64,000 nucleotides of DNA from Novosphingobium sp. PhB165 (lineage in GTDB: Bacteria; Pseudomonadota; Alphaproteobacteria; Sphingomonadales; Sphingomonadaceae). Numbering within the stretch: the first letter of the stretch is position 1; each line of letters starts with the position of its first letter. Positions 9,909 to 19,845 of this stretch are shown piece by piece. The position numbers and the translations under genes were made by a program. The DNA is taken from contig NZ_SLVB01000015.1 in the NCBI RefSeq assembly GCF_004341845.1, forward strand, positions 1-64,000, read 5' to 3'. A model generated the notes under the pieces. That model had not been told where the DNA came from. It saw only the letters and a program-made list of their open reading frames with translations, and did no database searches.

Positions 9909-11303
9909 ATGAGCCGACGCTTGCCCTTGTGGCTGGGAACACTGATGGCCGCGGCGATTGGGCTCGGCGCGCCGCACGCGGCCGGTGCGCAGGACGCGCT
10001 GCAACCGGGCGGAGGCGGTCAGACCGCGATCGTCGCTGCCGGCTATGTCGATGTCGTCTCCGGCGAAGCGGTGCCTAATGCGGTCGTTCTGGTGCAGGAC
10101 GGCCGGATCGCCGCGATCGGCCCGGCCGATAGAGTGGCGATCCCGGGCGGCGCCAAAAGAGTGGATTTGCCGGGAAAATGGCTCATTCCCGGATTGATGA
10201 ACATGCATGTCCATCTCGGCCTAATTCTGCCCGGCATGCAGATGGCGGAACTTGCTGGCGAAAATGACGCCCAACTCGCCCTGCGCATGGCTGACAATGC
10301 ATATCGCTCGCTACTAAGCGGGGTGACGACGATACGCCTCACGGGGGATCTACACCACGCGGATCTCGCGCTCGCTCAGGCAATTAACCGGGGGACCCAG
10401 CAGGGGCCGAGAATCATCTCCTCGGGTGAGATCGTCACGATCACCGGCGGGCATGGCACGGGCCTGGAACCGACCAACGATGGTCCCGACCAGATCCGCA
10501 TGGCCACTCGCCGTGAAATTCGCGCAGGAGCCCAGTGGATAAAGATCGCAATCACCGGAGGCATCGGCACGCCGGGCGGCGGTGTGGCCCAGGGATTGAT
10601 GACGCCAGACGAGATCCAGGCCGCAGTCGAAATTGCCAGCCGCAGCGGTGTGAAAGTCACGGCCCATTCCGGTTCCCCCAATGCGACGCGCGAGGCCGTG
10701 GACCTGGGCGTGAAATGCATAGAACACGGCTATTTTCTCGACCGGCCCGTGCTCAAGCTGATGCACGACCGCGGCGTGTGGCTGGTGCCGACTATGATCG
10801 TCAGTCAACCCGCCACTTTCGAATTCTTCAAGCGTATCGGCTCGCCAGATTGGTACATGGAACGCGTCCGGGAAGTGGGCAAGGAGCACTGGAAGGCTCT
10901 GCAGATGGCCATTCAGGAACATGTGAATATCGCTGTCGGAAGCGATCAGTTTCCTTTCGAGCCCAATGACGGGACCACCGCCACTATCCGTGAAGCTGAG
11001 TATTACCTAGAGGCAGGAATGACCCCGCTCCAAGCACTTCAGGCCGCGACTATCCAGCCAGCCCGGATGCTGGGGATGGAAAATCAAATCGGTTCCCTGA
11101 CCGTCGGCAAGTTTGCCGATATAGTCGCTGTCGACGGAAATCCGCTGGAGAACTTCCACACGCTTCGCAGCCTTGCCTTCGTGATGAAAGGCGGGCGCGT
11201 CTACCGCAACGACTGGGATGCCAACAGCGTTACGCTCGCACCGCCTCCTCCGCGCACGCAAGAGGAACCGGCGCGGGCCTATGTAGACGATCCGTTGTTC
11301 TAA
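9909..11303 (+). CDS. Exported metal-dependent amidohydrolase
   Basis: 464 aa, start supported by GGAG eight bases upstream. A signal peptide (LPLWLGTLMAAAIGLGAPHAAGAQ) directs it to the periplasm. The amidohydrolase barrel shows the metal-binding HVH at residues 100-102 (GLMNMHVHLG), a WIKIAITGG strand that may carry the bridging lysine, KVTAHSG and CIEHGYF histidines, and the final metal aspartate in NIAVGSDQF. The end (GKFADIVAVDGNPLENF) is the typical composite-domain strand. This architecture matches secreted imidazolonepropionase-like/prolidase-like hydrolases that cleave cyclic amides or X-Pro peptides. Substrate unassigned. It is co-transcribed with the SnoaL-like gene, with which it may share a substrate. 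Confidence 0.88.
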   Translation: MSRRLPLWLGTLMAAAIGLGAPHAAGAQDALQPGGGGQTAIVAAGYVDVVSGEAVPNAVVLVQDGRIAAIGPADRVAIPGGAKRVDLPGKWLIPGLMNMHVHLGLILPGMQMAELAGENDAQLALRMADNAYRSLLSGVTTIRLTGDLHHADLALAQAINRGTQQGPRIISSGEIVTITGGHGTGLEPTNDGPDQIRMATRREIRAGAQWIKIAITGGIGTPGGGVAQGLMTPDEIQAAVEIASRSGVKVTAHSGSPNATREAVDLGVKCIEHGYFLDRPVLKLMHDRGVWLVPTMIVSQPATFEFFKRIGSPDWYMERVREVGKEHWKALQMAIQEHVNIAVGSDQFPFEPNDGTTATIREAEYYLEAGMTPLQALQAATIQPARMLGMENQIGSLTVGKFADIVAVDGNPLENFHTLRSLAFVMKGGRVYRNDWDANSVTLAPPPPRTQEEPARAYVDDPLF

Positions 11304-12705
11304 TCAGCCATCTTCGCTGGGCCGAATACGTGGAACCGATCGGACCCTCACCTTGCGTGTCGCTCGAACCACCAATGGAAAGTGCTAACCCGATTTCCTA
11401 AAATGCAAACCTGCAGCCGCTTTGTCGCGGTTCTACAAGGAATGGTTAGGCGCCCCTTTCCTCAAACCTGATGGAATGTCAGTTAAAACGCTTGGGGACG
11501 GCGGATTGCTTTCCACAATTTGGGCTTCATCGAGAAGTAACCGGGGGGTTCCTGAGCTCAACTTCTCCAAAACGATTGGCCGAATTACCCAAATGGAGTA
11601 TCTTCTGGTCCGCTGCCGTACCGACCGGGTGACTCACGACTGAGGTCGACGCAGTCTGGCGTTTGCGTTCCGCGCAAGGAGGGCCTTGATGCCTCGATAC
11701 ACAGTTGTCCCGGTAAATCCGGTCGACCTAGGCGCCGAAATCATTTCGGGGGATGCAGGTGTTGTGCTGGGCTTGGTCCATCGTCTTGGCTGCGGCGAGG
11801 TCGATGTACTTCGAAACAACTCCTATCTTTTTTCGGTCGAACTGAATGAGCATGGATTTTGGTCAATTTTCTCTAGATCCAAAAAAAAGAGATCGTCGGA
11901 GTGTTAACCCTTCCGCATTATTTATTGCCAAAGAATTATCCCGTCATCATAATAGAATACTACACCTGTCGCGAGACGTATTAGTTGTGTAATCTGTATA
12001 TCGTTCCATATAGAAGCGGAATTATCAAGGCAAATGTTATAAATAATCATGAATATAACGATTCGTTGCCGTTTTCCGAAGAAATTGGATTGGGGAGAAA
12101 TTTTATTCCGTCTACCGAAGATGCGGACATCAATTCGGGCCGCATACTACGACCTTTCATGCGAGCGTCGTGCTGGCTGGACGGGGTGAACTTCAATCAC
12201 CGTGGTTCGAGGCGTCTGACGAGGAACGCAGCCATCAGGGCTCTTCCTCAATTGGCAAACCGACACGGCGAAGGGGCCGCCGGAGTGATTAGCGGCCCCC
12301 TCTTAGGTATGCTCGGCATCGGAGCGGCATTCTCTGCCGAGACCAGACCTCGCGGTCCCAAAGTCCAACACGGATGACGTCCGAAAGTTCCGATTTTTTC
12401 GATTTGCGGAAGGATGAGCGTTGCACTCAAGTCGCGGTCCACTGGCGGACCAGGTTTTTAGGCAAACTGGATAATTCACTGCAGTCGGCCAGCCGCCACA
12501 GTTTAAGTCCACGCATGTCTGATTGCTGCGGTGGCGGATACGTCTCGGTTGCTCACCTGATCATGGTCGGACCGTTAGGGCGGCGAGCCTGAGTTCTCAC
12601 GCCTTTCCTCGCCTCATTTGCCCGTGCCAGTTATAATCATGTTCATGGTCATGTCATTTTACAAGTAAATCGTGAAAGCCGTACAAATTTTTGACGGTTG
12701 CGCAA
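11304..12705. other. Long gene-poor, partly AT-rich region
   Basis: About 1.4 kb. Base composition falls sharply around 11880-12120, suggesting foreign or regulatory DNA. Frames at 11422-11643, 11686-11907 and 11985-12377 show no domain and no convincing ribosome-binding site; I leave them uncalled. A GC hairpin lies at 12273-12299. Confidence 0.5.
12273..12299. terminator. GC-rich hairpin, possible terminator
   Basis: GGGGCCGC, 11-base loop, GCGGCCCC, followed on the plus strand by CCTCTTAG. The stem is strong, the T-run weak. Confidence 0.35.
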
Positions 12706-13371
12706 TTACCGGATGTGTATTCCGAAAAAGTAGGCGACGCCTGTGAGCAGGAACTGCACGCCGATGCAGACGAGCAGGAACCCGAAGATCCGCGTCATTG
12801 CGTCGAGGCCGTCATGACCCAAGAATTTTACCATCAAGCTTGCGCCGCGCAGTATCAGATACGTAATGCCAAGAGTCACCCCCATCGCAATAATGATCGC
12901 GGCGTAAATTTCTGGCCATTTCCGCGGATCCATTTCCTCGATTCGCCCCGCAGCACTGAGTACGACGGAGATCGATCCTGGTCCGGCCAAACTCGGCATC
13001 GCGATGGGCGTGAAGGCAATATTGCTGGTCTTGGCCTCGACGCCTGATGCCTCAGGCGCAGCCTCTGAAGTTGCGAACAACATTCGAAGACCTATGGTCG
13101 ACACGATCAGCCCGCCGGCGACACGGATTCCAGCAACTGATATGCTGAAGAAATCGATGATCGCGGACCCCATAAGCAAAAATACGAGCAATATGCCAAA
13201 TGCGTATGAGCACCCCAATAGGGCCTGGCGTTTGCGCTTTTGGTCGCTGAAGCCTGCGGTCAGCGAAACAAACAAAGGTGCCGTGCTAAATGGGTTCATG
13301 ATAGGAAGCAGCGCGGCGATCGACAGGAAAACCGTCTCAAGGAAGCGGCCGGTCACTGACGCGGTCTCCAT
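12706..13371 (-). CDS. MarC/SnatA-family integral membrane protein
   Basis: 221 aa from ATG 13371; the frame is open further upstream, but the family begins with the first membrane helix here. Six hydrophobic segments are visible, including FLSIAALLPIMNPFSTAPLF, the YAFGILLVFLLMGSAIIDFF helix, IRVAGGLIVSTIGLRML, and the FTPIAMPSLAGPGSISVVL loop/helix. The NP and PxxxGPG motifs are hallmarks of the MarC family (named after a multiple-antibiotic-resistance locus, in which it has no proven role; some relatives export amino acids). It is monocistronic and convergent with nothing obvious. Confidence 0.87.
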   Translation of the reverse strand: METASVTGRFLETVFLSIAALLPIMNPFSTAPLFVSLTAGFSDQKRKRQALLGCSYAFGILLVFLLMGSAIIDFFSISVAGIRVAGGLIVSTIGLRMLFATSEAAPEASGVEAKTSNIAFTPIAMPSLAGPGSISVVLSAAGRIEEMDPRKWPEIYAAIIIAMGVTLGITYLILRGASLMVKFLGHDGLDAMTRIFGFLLVCIGVQFLLTGVAYFFGIHIR

Positions 13372-13679
13372 TGAGAGCAAATCGCCCTCTTCTTCCGAAC
13401 ATACCAAACCATGATTTCTCCCTGCTATCACAGAAGAATTCTCACAGGCGACCTGCGCTTCGCTGACACGGGGAGCGCAGGCATGCTGCAGTGCAAATAC
13501 TGTAGAAAAAGAAACGAGCTTCGTACAGACCCGCAATCACCGGCGCCGACGCGAGCCGGGGTGATATTTATGTTCTGGTTAACCTCCCCAATCTGGCGTA
13601 CGCAAATGGCTGCGCGTTGCGGAGAGGTCTTTCTGCAGAGACTGGGCATAAGAAGCCATTTTCAGTTTCGCCCGTTCCT
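13372..13679. other. Upstream region of the MarC gene
   Basis: About 300 bases; the marC frame continues open through part of it (to 13536) without family similarity. No other feature seen. Confidence 0.4.
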
Positions 13680-13949
13680 CTAGCTTGGACGACAATTCTC
13701 CCAGTACCGTTCGATATTGGAGATTTCCTCGAGGTATGAGTCAATTTCAGCGCTTAAATCAAAGCCATACTGCCTATACCTCGTGTTTAACTGATTTAGG
13801 ACCGTTTTCAGTTCCACCAAAGTTTCACCAGCTTCGAATGCGTGCGCCTGAAGGTGAGGTAACCCCGCGGCTCGGGTTAATTCTTCAAATAGGTTGAGAA
13901 GAGGGTTATCCGTCGAGCCTAATGGGATAGGAGCGTTTCCTGTCTGCAT
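13680..13949 (-). CDS. Small hypothetical protein
   Basis: 89 aa with AGAGGG six bases before the ATG. Predicted mainly helical: LLNLFEELTRAAGLP, FEAGETLVELKTVLNQL, then a polar C-terminal helix (EIDSYLEEISNIERYWENC). No membrane segment or signal peptide and no family recognised. The surrounding DNA is AT-rich compared with the window. It could be a small regulatory or accessory protein; the good ribosome-binding site and regular amphipathic pattern are the main arguments that it is real. Confidence 0.5.
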   Translation of the reverse strand: MQTGNAPIPLGSTDNPLLNLFEELTRAAGLPHLQAHAFEAGETLVELKTVLNQLNTRYRQYGFDLSAEIDSYLEEISNIERYWENCRPS

Positions 13950-15092
13950 TTCGAACCCTCTACATCAAAATAGGTAGCGTCGAGAATCGGCTAGGCAATT
14001 ATGCCTTAATTATAAGGTAGTTGGAAGCGGGCATCTTTCGACCATTTTGGTACCGGCGTCAGAAAAGTCGATTGCAGTCCCACGTTGTGCAGTGCGGCAC
14101 TGGAAGTCAACGGGTCAGCAGATTGGACCAGCAATGCTCGGTTCGCCGACCAGCCTCAAAGCGACTGCCTTGCAGTTACTACCGCAGCGCCGAACACTCT
14201 GGCCCGCTTCGCAATTTCGCAGAGGTATTGAACTCGAACAACAGCGACATCTGAGGATCCAGACTTTTTGCTTGCGCCGCCGGGAACGAGCAATGCCTCG
14301 AACCCGTTTTGCAGATGTGAAAGTAGGCAGAGGTTATGTGTCATGACGGTTCCGAGAATTACTTACCCTCCTATCCGCGACAAGACACACCCCGAAATCG
14401 AGCGGCTTACCCCAAGCTACACCAGAATGGGAATGTGCGTGGGTTCGCGCTTAGTCCGAAGTGATGCGGCCGTGGACGCAAACCAATTTTCGCGGGTGCG
14501 CAAAATCGAGGATCGGCGCGGTGGTGCCTAAAAACTGGCCAGGATGCTTGACTGTCGAGGCTGGTCCCGAAGATTAGCAACGGGAAAGCCACACCCGTCG
14601 ATACGCCCCTCGTATGCAGAAGGATCACGGGAAGGCTCGCCGCAGACGACTGTTACCTAGCTTGATCATTTCACCGGGCAGAATTCGGGCTAAAAAGCCC
14701 GTCCGCAAATGGGGAAATGAAGTCGGCTTCGCGCGTTTCACTGTAGGCGGCGCAGTCGAGCGTATCCACCTGTCAAATTCGGCGACTGCCCGCTGTGAAT
14801 AAGCGCCGCAGCCCTCGTTGAGGAGCGAAACCATGCCATTTGGCCGGTTAATGCCGTATTCCCGTAAACGCGGAACAGGACGAGGCGGAAGCGGCCCGGA
14901 CAGGCAGGAGGAAGGCAATGTCCATTTTGAAGGCGCGGGGACGCGTTTTTCCGTCTGGACCGCTCTCGCTGCTCAGCCCCCCTTGGATCATGTAAGCCGC
15001 GGTCGGCGCGATGTGTACAATCACTCGGCGAGCTTTCGGGCATCTGTGAACCAATGCCCGCTACACGAACCGTCAGCCCGGAAGCCGTGAAG
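13950..15092. other. Gene-poor region upstream of the molybdoenzyme
   Basis: About 1.1 kb with only short, domain-free frames on both strands. The promoter of the YdeP-type gene should be in the last part. Nothing else recognised. Confidence 0.5.
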
Positions 15093-17357
15093 ATGGACGA
15101 TCTCGCAAAACCTCGCCGCTACGACCACGCCACTGGCGGCTGGGGTTCGCTCAGCGGCATCGCGCATGTCGAGGCTGCCAGCAAGGCAATGCCGTCGGCC
15201 GTCCAGACGCTTGCAGAGCAAAATAAGCCGGGCGGCTATATGTGCAGCTCATGCGCATGGGCGAAACCTCCCAATCCTCATGTCGCGGAGTTTTGCGAGA
15301 ACGGCGCGAAAGCCACGATCTGGGATCTTACTTCCGAACGTTGCACACCGGAGTTCTTCGCCCGGCATACCGTGTCCGAGCTTTCCAGCTGGGATGACCA
15401 CGAATTGGAACGGGCAGGGCGGCTTACTGAACCGCTGCGATATGATGCTTCGTCCGATCGTTATGTGCCGGTCGGCTGGGACGAGGCCTTCGCGGCCATC
15501 GGCGAGAACCTGAGACACCTCGATCCGAAATCCGTCACGTTCTACGCCTCCGGCAAAGCGGCGCTTGAGCCGTCCTATCTCTATGCCCTATTTGCCCGGA
15601 TGTACGGGCACAACAATCTACCTGACAGTTCCAACATGTGCCACGAGACGACCTCGGTGGGACTGAAAAAGGTGATCGGCTCGCCGGTCGGGACATGCAC
15701 GTTCGAAGACCTCGCCCACTGCGATGCAATCTTCTACCTCGGCCAGAACCCAGGTACCAACAGCCCCCGTATTCTCCATCCTCTCAAGGATGCCGTCGAG
15801 CGGGGCTGCAAGATCATAGCTTTCAATCCCCTGCGCGAGCGGGGCTTGATCGAGTTCGCTGATCCGCAGAATCCCTGGCAAATGACGGTCGGGAAGTCGA
15901 CCAGGATCGCTCACCAATACCTCCAGGTCCGACCTGGCGGCGATATCGCTGCGCTCATGGGCGTGTGCAAGCGGGTGCTGCAGCTCGATCAAGAAAGAGG
16001 CGACATCCTGGATGCGTCGTTCCTGGCGGCGCACTGCCATGGCTTGGAAGAGTTTCGCGCCAGTGTCCTCGCGACGAGCTGGAGCAAGATCGAGCAGCAT
16101 GCCGGCGTGACGCGCGCAGAGCTCGAACAGGCCGGAGACGTTTATGCGGAAGCGGAACGGGTCATCGGCATTTACGGCATGGGCCTGACACAGCAAGTTC
16201 ATGGCTCGCAGGCGATCGGCATGCTGGTCAACCTTCTCTTGCTGCGGGGAAATATCGGCCGAAAGGGAGCTGGCTGCCAACCGATCCGTGGTCATTCGAA
16301 CGTCCAGGGCCAGCGCACTGTGGGCATCTCGGAAAAGCCGGAACTGGTCCCCATGGACAAGCTGCGGGAAATCTTCGGATTCGAGCCCCCGCTTGAAAAA
16401 GGACACACGACAGTAGAATTTCTCGAGGCGCTGCTCGGCGGCCGCGCAAGGGGCTTCGTGGCTCTTGGCGGCAATCTTGCACGTGCCGTGCCCGACCAGT
16501 CACGCATACACCCTGCCTGGCGCAAGCTCGAACTGACCGCGCATGTCGCCACGCGGCTCAACCGCACGCATCTCCTCCCCGGCAAGGAGGCCTATCTGCT
16601 GCCTTGCCTGGCGCGCGCCGAAGAGGATCTTCAGGAGACCGGCGCCCAGACCGTGACGATCGAGGACAGTTTCAGTCACATCTATGCTTCGATGGGAAGG
16701 CGCCAACCTGCCAGCCCCCATCTGAAGTCCGAACTTGCAATCGTCGCCGGGATCGCGAAAGCGACTTTATCCGCCCACCCGCTTTGGCGCTGGGATGAGT
16801 GGACCCGCGACTACGCAAAAGTGCGCAGTCTTATCGAGCGCACCTATCCCGACCAGTTCCGCGAGATGAACGCCAGGATGAACGAGGCCGGCGGTTTCTA
16901 TCGGGGAAATCCGGCCCACGATCGGATCTGGAAAACCGAGAGCGGCAAGGCCGAATTCACCGTACCTACCGTACTGAATGCGAACGGTCTCGAGGACCGC
17001 CCCGGCAGATATACGCTGCTGACCCTGCGCTCCAACGACCAGTTCAATACCACGATCTACGGCCATTCCGACCGTCTTCGCGGGCTGAAGGGCAGCCGCA
17101 TGATTGTGCTGATGAACCCTGAGGACATGCGGTCGGCAGGGCTGGGCGATGGGCAGCGGATTACACTGGTCACCGATTGCGATGAGAATTTCCGCCGGGA
17201 GGTCACGCAGTTGTCCGTAACCCCGTACGATCTCCCGCGCGGCTGCCTTGCCGGATATTTTCCGGAGCTCAATCCGCTCGTTCCGCTTAACCATCATGAC
17301 GTTCTTTCCAAGACCCCAGCAGCGAAAGGGATACCGGTCCGGATCGAAGCAGAATGA
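15093..17357 (+). CDS. FdhF/YdeP-family molybdopterin oxidoreductase
   Basis: 754 aa from ATG 15093 (GGAAG upstream; ATG 15054 would add 13 residues). The N-terminus has the YDHATGGWGSL opening of the YdeP subgroup, then a CSSCAW segment, and the molybdopterin-binding domains: GWDEAFAAIGENL, FYASGKAALEPSYLYALF, DSSNMCHETTSVGL, YLGQNPGTNSPRI. A C-terminal molydopterin dinucleotide-binding domain includes YTLLTLRSNDQFNTTIYG. The group resembles formate dehydrogenase alpha subunits but usually stands alone and lacks the complete N-terminal iron-sulfur cluster ligands; E. coli YdeP is linked to acid resistance. Physiological substrate unknown. No FdhD or cofactor gene lies next to it. Confidence 0.9.
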   Translation: MDDLAKPRRYDHATGGWGSLSGIAHVEAASKAMPSAVQTLAEQNKPGGYMCSSCAWAKPPNPHVAEFCENGAKATIWDLTSERCTPEFFARHTVSELSSWDDHELERAGRLTEPLRYDASSDRYVPVGWDEAFAAIGENLRHLDPKSVTFYASGKAALEPSYLYALFARMYGHNNLPDSSNMCHETTSVGLKKVIGSPVGTCTFEDLAHCDAIFYLGQNPGTNSPRILHPLKDAVERGCKIIAFNPLRERGLIEFADPQNPWQMTVGKSTRIAHQYLQVRPGGDIAALMGVCKRVLQLDQERGDILDASFLAAHCHGLEEFRASVLATSWSKIEQHAGVTRAELEQAGDVYAEAERVIGIYGMGLTQQVHGSQAIGMLVNLLLLRGNIGRKGAGCQPIRGHSNVQGQRTVGISEKPELVPMDKLREIFGFEPPLEKGHTTVEFLEALLGGRARGFVALGGNLARAVPDQSRIHPAWRKLELTAHVATRLNRTHLLPGKEAYLLPCLARAEEDLQETGAQTVTIEDSFSHIYASMGRRQPASPHLKSELAIVAGIAKATLSAHPLWRWDEWTRDYAKVRSLIERTYPDQFREMNARMNEAGGFYRGNPAHDRIWKTESGKAEFTVPTVLNANGLEDRPGRYTLLTLRSNDQFNTTIYGHSDRLRGLKGSRMIVLMNPEDMRSAGLGDGQRITLVTDCDENFRREVTQLSVTPYDLPRGCLAGYFPELNPLVPLNHHDVLSKTPAAKGIPVRIEAE

Positions 17358-17557
17358 ATGGTAATTTCCAGTCCGAGTCGGCGGCTTAAACGCCCGCTCT
17401 TGCGTGCGAAATTGACCAATCGTCACGAACGCGGCCCTCGGTTCATCACTGCGGCTCTTCGTTCCGTCGCACACCAACTGGACCGTTTCGAGTGAGAGTT
17501 CAAAAATGGCGGATCGTAGTGAAGCGAGCGAGCAGTCGCTCGCAGCTGGAGAGCGCT

Positions 17558-17809
17558 ATGACGGTATACACGCTCAAGTTTGCCAAAGACCGGCACGGCC
17601 CCGCCAAGGATATTCAGTTCGAAGGCGGCGATCCTGGCGCTGCACTTCAATTTGCCGAGACCGAACCTCCTGATCGCCGAGCCGAACTGTGGGAGGGATC
17701 GCGCAAACTTTGCGTAATCAGGCGGACAGGGGATGACGTCTGGCAGGTGGGGACTTCGCTTAACGCGCGCAAAAGCACAGAAGGTTTTCCCCCGAAACAG
17801 ATATCGTGA
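17558..17809 (+). CDS. Small protein of the MxVYTLxF paralogous family, copy 1
   Basis: 83 aa from ATG 17558, with GGAGAG upstream. It opens MTVYTLKF and contains DIQFEGGDPGAAL followed by RAELWEGSRKLCVIRR, the same order of motifs as two other genes in this window (17948-18175 and 31212-31421). It is the most divergent of the three and has a C-terminal extension of about 18 residues. No membrane or signal segment; it looks like a compact alpha/beta domain. Function unknown; it lies between the molybdoenzyme and copy 2. Confidence 0.7.
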   Translation: MTVYTLKFAKDRHGPAKDIQFEGGDPGAALQFAETEPPDRRAELWEGSRKLCVIRRTGDDVWQVGTSLNARKSTEGFPPKQIS

Positions 17810-17947
17810 TCACCGCACTTCAGACCGGCGATGCATGACCCTTCAGCTTACGGACCAGCGTCCACATCTCGGGCGAGCTGGAAACTGAAATGAACAGGAG
17901 CGTGCTTTGACGAACGCCGCGATGTGTCCGCGTGACGGAGGATGGAG

Positions 17948-18175
17948 ATGAAGGTATACACACTACGGTTTTCCGAAGATGGCGAATGCCTCGCCAAGCG
18001 GCTTGAATTTAAGGCGCACGATCTGCCCTCGGCCCTGGTCATTGCGCACCGGGAAGCGGCCCGCCGCAGCGCCGAGCTCTGGGACGGCCCAAGGAAAATA
18101 TGCATCATCCGCAAGCCTCCAGAGGCGACCGCCAGTCTGACACCGTGCGCCTTCGGGTATTCCACGCGGGCATGA
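17948..18175 (+). CDS. Small protein of the MxVYTLxF paralogous family, copy 2
   Basis: 75 aa. GGAGG ends six bases before the ATG at 17948, which decides against the ATG at 17942 overlapping that site. The chain MKVYTLRFSEDG...AKRLEFKAHDLPSALVIAHREAARR then SAELWDGPRKICIIRK is very close to the copy at 31.2 kb (roughly two thirds identical by eye over the first 57 residues). Soluble, mixed alpha/beta, one Cys. It precedes a YjlB-type cupin by 85 bases on the same strand, so the two may be co-transcribed. Function unknown. Confidence 0.75.
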   Translation: MKVYTLRFSEDGECLAKRLEFKAHDLPSALVIAHREAARRSAELWDGPRKICIIRKPPEATASLTPCAFGYSTRA

Positions 18176-18259
18176 TGCGCAAGGAAAGGCAATGGTGAGG
18201 GGTGCGAGTCAGCCTCGTGGGCTGGTCTGCGTAAGGTGCGCGAATTTGGGAGGAACCAT

Positions 18260-18751
18260 TTGTACCCGGTAAAACTACTGTTCGCGGCAAATGATTGGGT
18301 GCCAAACAACCAGCGCCTGCCCGTTCTGGTATATCGCGCGGTTGAGAGCGGCAGCTGCGAGACAACGGCGCGCGCGTTCGAGAAGCGGTTCGCACAGCAC
18401 GGCTGGCCGCCGAAGTGGCGTGATACGATCTTTGAGTACCATCACTACCATTCAACCGCCCATGAGACGCTGGGCATTGCCAGCGGCCGCGCGACGCTGG
18501 TCCTCGGCGGGCCCGGCGCGAATTCTATTGAGGTGGAAGCCGGCGATGCGTTGCTGCTGCCGGTGGGTACCGGGCACTGCCGGATCCAGGCGAGCGAGGA
18601 TTTTCTGGCGGTGGGCGCTTATCCGAAAGGACAGAATTGGGACATTTGCCGGGGAGCGCCAACGCCGGCTGCCCTTGAGCGCATCAGGTCGATGCCAGCC
18701 GCTCCGCAGAATCCCGTGAGCGGGGAACCCATGGCTGAAGAAGCGCGCTAA
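18260..18751 (+). CDS. YjlB-like cupin protein, copy 1
   Basis: 163 aa if started at TTG 18260, which has GGGAGG six bases upstream; a GTG at 18236 would add eight residues. The cupin barrel shows the two halves FEYHHYHSTAHETLGIASG (histidine-rich metal site) and EAGDALLLPVGTGHCRI, and NNQRLPVLVYR near the start as in B. subtilis YjlB. Cupins of this kind bind a divalent metal; the reaction is unknown. A second copy, about 60 percent identical by eye, lies behind the exonuclease III gene at 61401-61871. Confidence 0.83.
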   Translation: MYPVKLLFAANDWVPNNQRLPVLVYRAVESGSCETTARAFEKRFAQHGWPPKWRDTIFEYHHYHSTAHETLGIASGRATLVLGGPGANSIEVEAGDALLLPVGTGHCRIQASEDFLAVGAYPKGQNWDICRGAPTPAALERIRSMPAAPQNPVSGEPMAEEAR

Positions 18752-18904
18752 CCCGGCACCGACCACGGCACAATGGATCGCTTCGTCGCATAATCAGGAG
18801 GGTTCAAGATCGCTGAGGCTTTCTTGGCGCAAGCGTGCAAGTAAATCGGGAACGAGTTGGCTGGCGGTGCACTTAATTGTCACGACCTCGAGACGGAGGA
18901 TTCC

Positions 18905-19408
18905 ATGACAGAAATATTTACTGACGCAATCGCACTTCTGAAAGCCGATCACAGAAAAGTCGAAGGTCTGTTCGAGAAGTTTGAAAACGCGAAGTCATCC
19001 TCGCAAAGGAAATCACTTTCGCATCAGATCTGTACCGAACTGAAAATTCACACAGTTATCGAAGAGGAAATATTTTATCCGAGTTTTCGGGGCAAGATCG
19101 ACGATGATACTCTCGACGAAGCCTATGTTGAGCACGATGGCGCCAAGATCCTAATCAATGACATCGAGGCAGGATCGCCCGAGGATGATTTTTTCGCGGC
19201 GAAGGTCAAGGTTCTTTCCGAAGAGATCAAGCATCATGTCCACGAGGAGGAGATGCCTTCGGAGGGAATGTTTGCCCAGTGCCGCAAGACCGGCGTCGAC
19301 CTTGTGGCTCTGCGCGACCAGATGCTGGCGCGCAAGAAAGAATTGCTGGCAGCCGCGACCTCGCCTGGATTGCCGGCCGCGAAACCGACCACCTTGGTTA
19401 CCGCCTGA
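18905..19408 (+). CDS. Hemerythrin-domain protein
   Basis: 167 aa from ATG 18905 with GGAGG upstream. The iron-ligand pattern of a hemerythrin/HHE domain is complete: H16 (ADHRKVEGLFEKFE), H49 and E53 (IHTVIEEEIFYPSF), H77 (VEHDGAK), and H110/H111, H113 and E115 (KHHVHEEE). The four-helix bundle would hold a di-iron site that binds O2 or NO or senses redox stress. The C-terminal tail of about 20 residues is Ala/Pro-rich. Two very small genes follow closely on the same strand (19420 and 19599), forming a likely operon. Confidence 0.88.
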   Translation: MTEIFTDAIALLKADHRKVEGLFEKFENAKSSSQRKSLSHQICTELKIHTVIEEEIFYPSFRGKIDDDTLDEAYVEHDGAKILINDIEAGSPEDDFFAAKVKVLSEEIKHHVHEEEMPSEGMFAQCRKTGVDLVALRDQMLARKKELLAAATSPGLPAAKPTTLVTA

Positions 19409-19419
19409 TGGAGGCACTC

Positions 19420-19602
19420 ATGTCCAGTACGGAAGCTACCGAAGCCAAGCGCGGCGCGCTTGGCGGTGTCCGCTCCGAAGAGGTCAATCCTCTCCGGCTA
19501 GAGGAGGGCGAGTTAGACTCTGAAAAATTCGGTGATCGGCCCCACGCCGATACCGCGACGCCCGCAGACTACCTCGCGCTGACAAAGAGTTTCGCGACAT
19601 GA
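19420..19602 (+). CDS. Small hypothetical protein behind hemerythrin
   Basis: 60 aa from ATG 19420 with GGAGG seven bases upstream; only 11 bases after the hemerythrin stop. Polar and acidic (EEVNPLRLEEGELDSEKFGDR), no hydrophobic segment, probably unstructured. Its stop overlaps the start of the next gene (ATGA), strong evidence for translation as part of a three-gene unit. Function unknown. Confidence 0.6.
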   Translation: MSSTEATEAKRGALGGVRSEEVNPLRLEEGELDSEKFGDRPHADTATPADYLALTKSFAT

Positions 19603-19775
19603 TGAACGATTCCGACAAGCCGAGTTCGCGAAGGTTGGGGCGTGCCGGCATCTTCGTCGTGGCGGTCATCGCTGCCGTTTTCGTGGTGGTCTTCGTTGGC
19701 CGCAATATCTGGCATGCTGAAAAGGAGACCCAGGAAGAGCGGACCGGCGTGAAGGAGCAGAATGGGCTCAACTGA
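19599..19775 (+). CDS. Small single-pass membrane protein
   Basis: 58 aa, too short to be conspicuous. The ATG at 19599 overlaps the previous stop (ATGA). A basic N-terminus (KPSSRRLGRAG) precedes one hydrophobic helix (IFVVAVIAAVFVVVFVG), then a charged tail (EKETQEERTGVKEQNG). The positive-inside rule predicts a cytoplasmic N-terminus. Translational coupling with the hemerythrin operon is the main support. Function unknown. Confidence 0.6.
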   Translation: MMNDSDKPSSRRLGRAGIFVVAVIAAVFVVVFVGRNIWHAEKETQEERTGVKEQNGLN

Positions 19776-19845
19776 AGGGAACAAAGTACGCCGTGCGTGG
19801 CTTCGCCAGCGGCTCAAGCGCACGAAAGCGCGATAGGCACAATTC

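Noticed and set aside
11985..12377. 130-codon forward frame in AT-rich DNA
   Set aside because: No domain, no convincing ribosome-binding site, and changing composition along its length.
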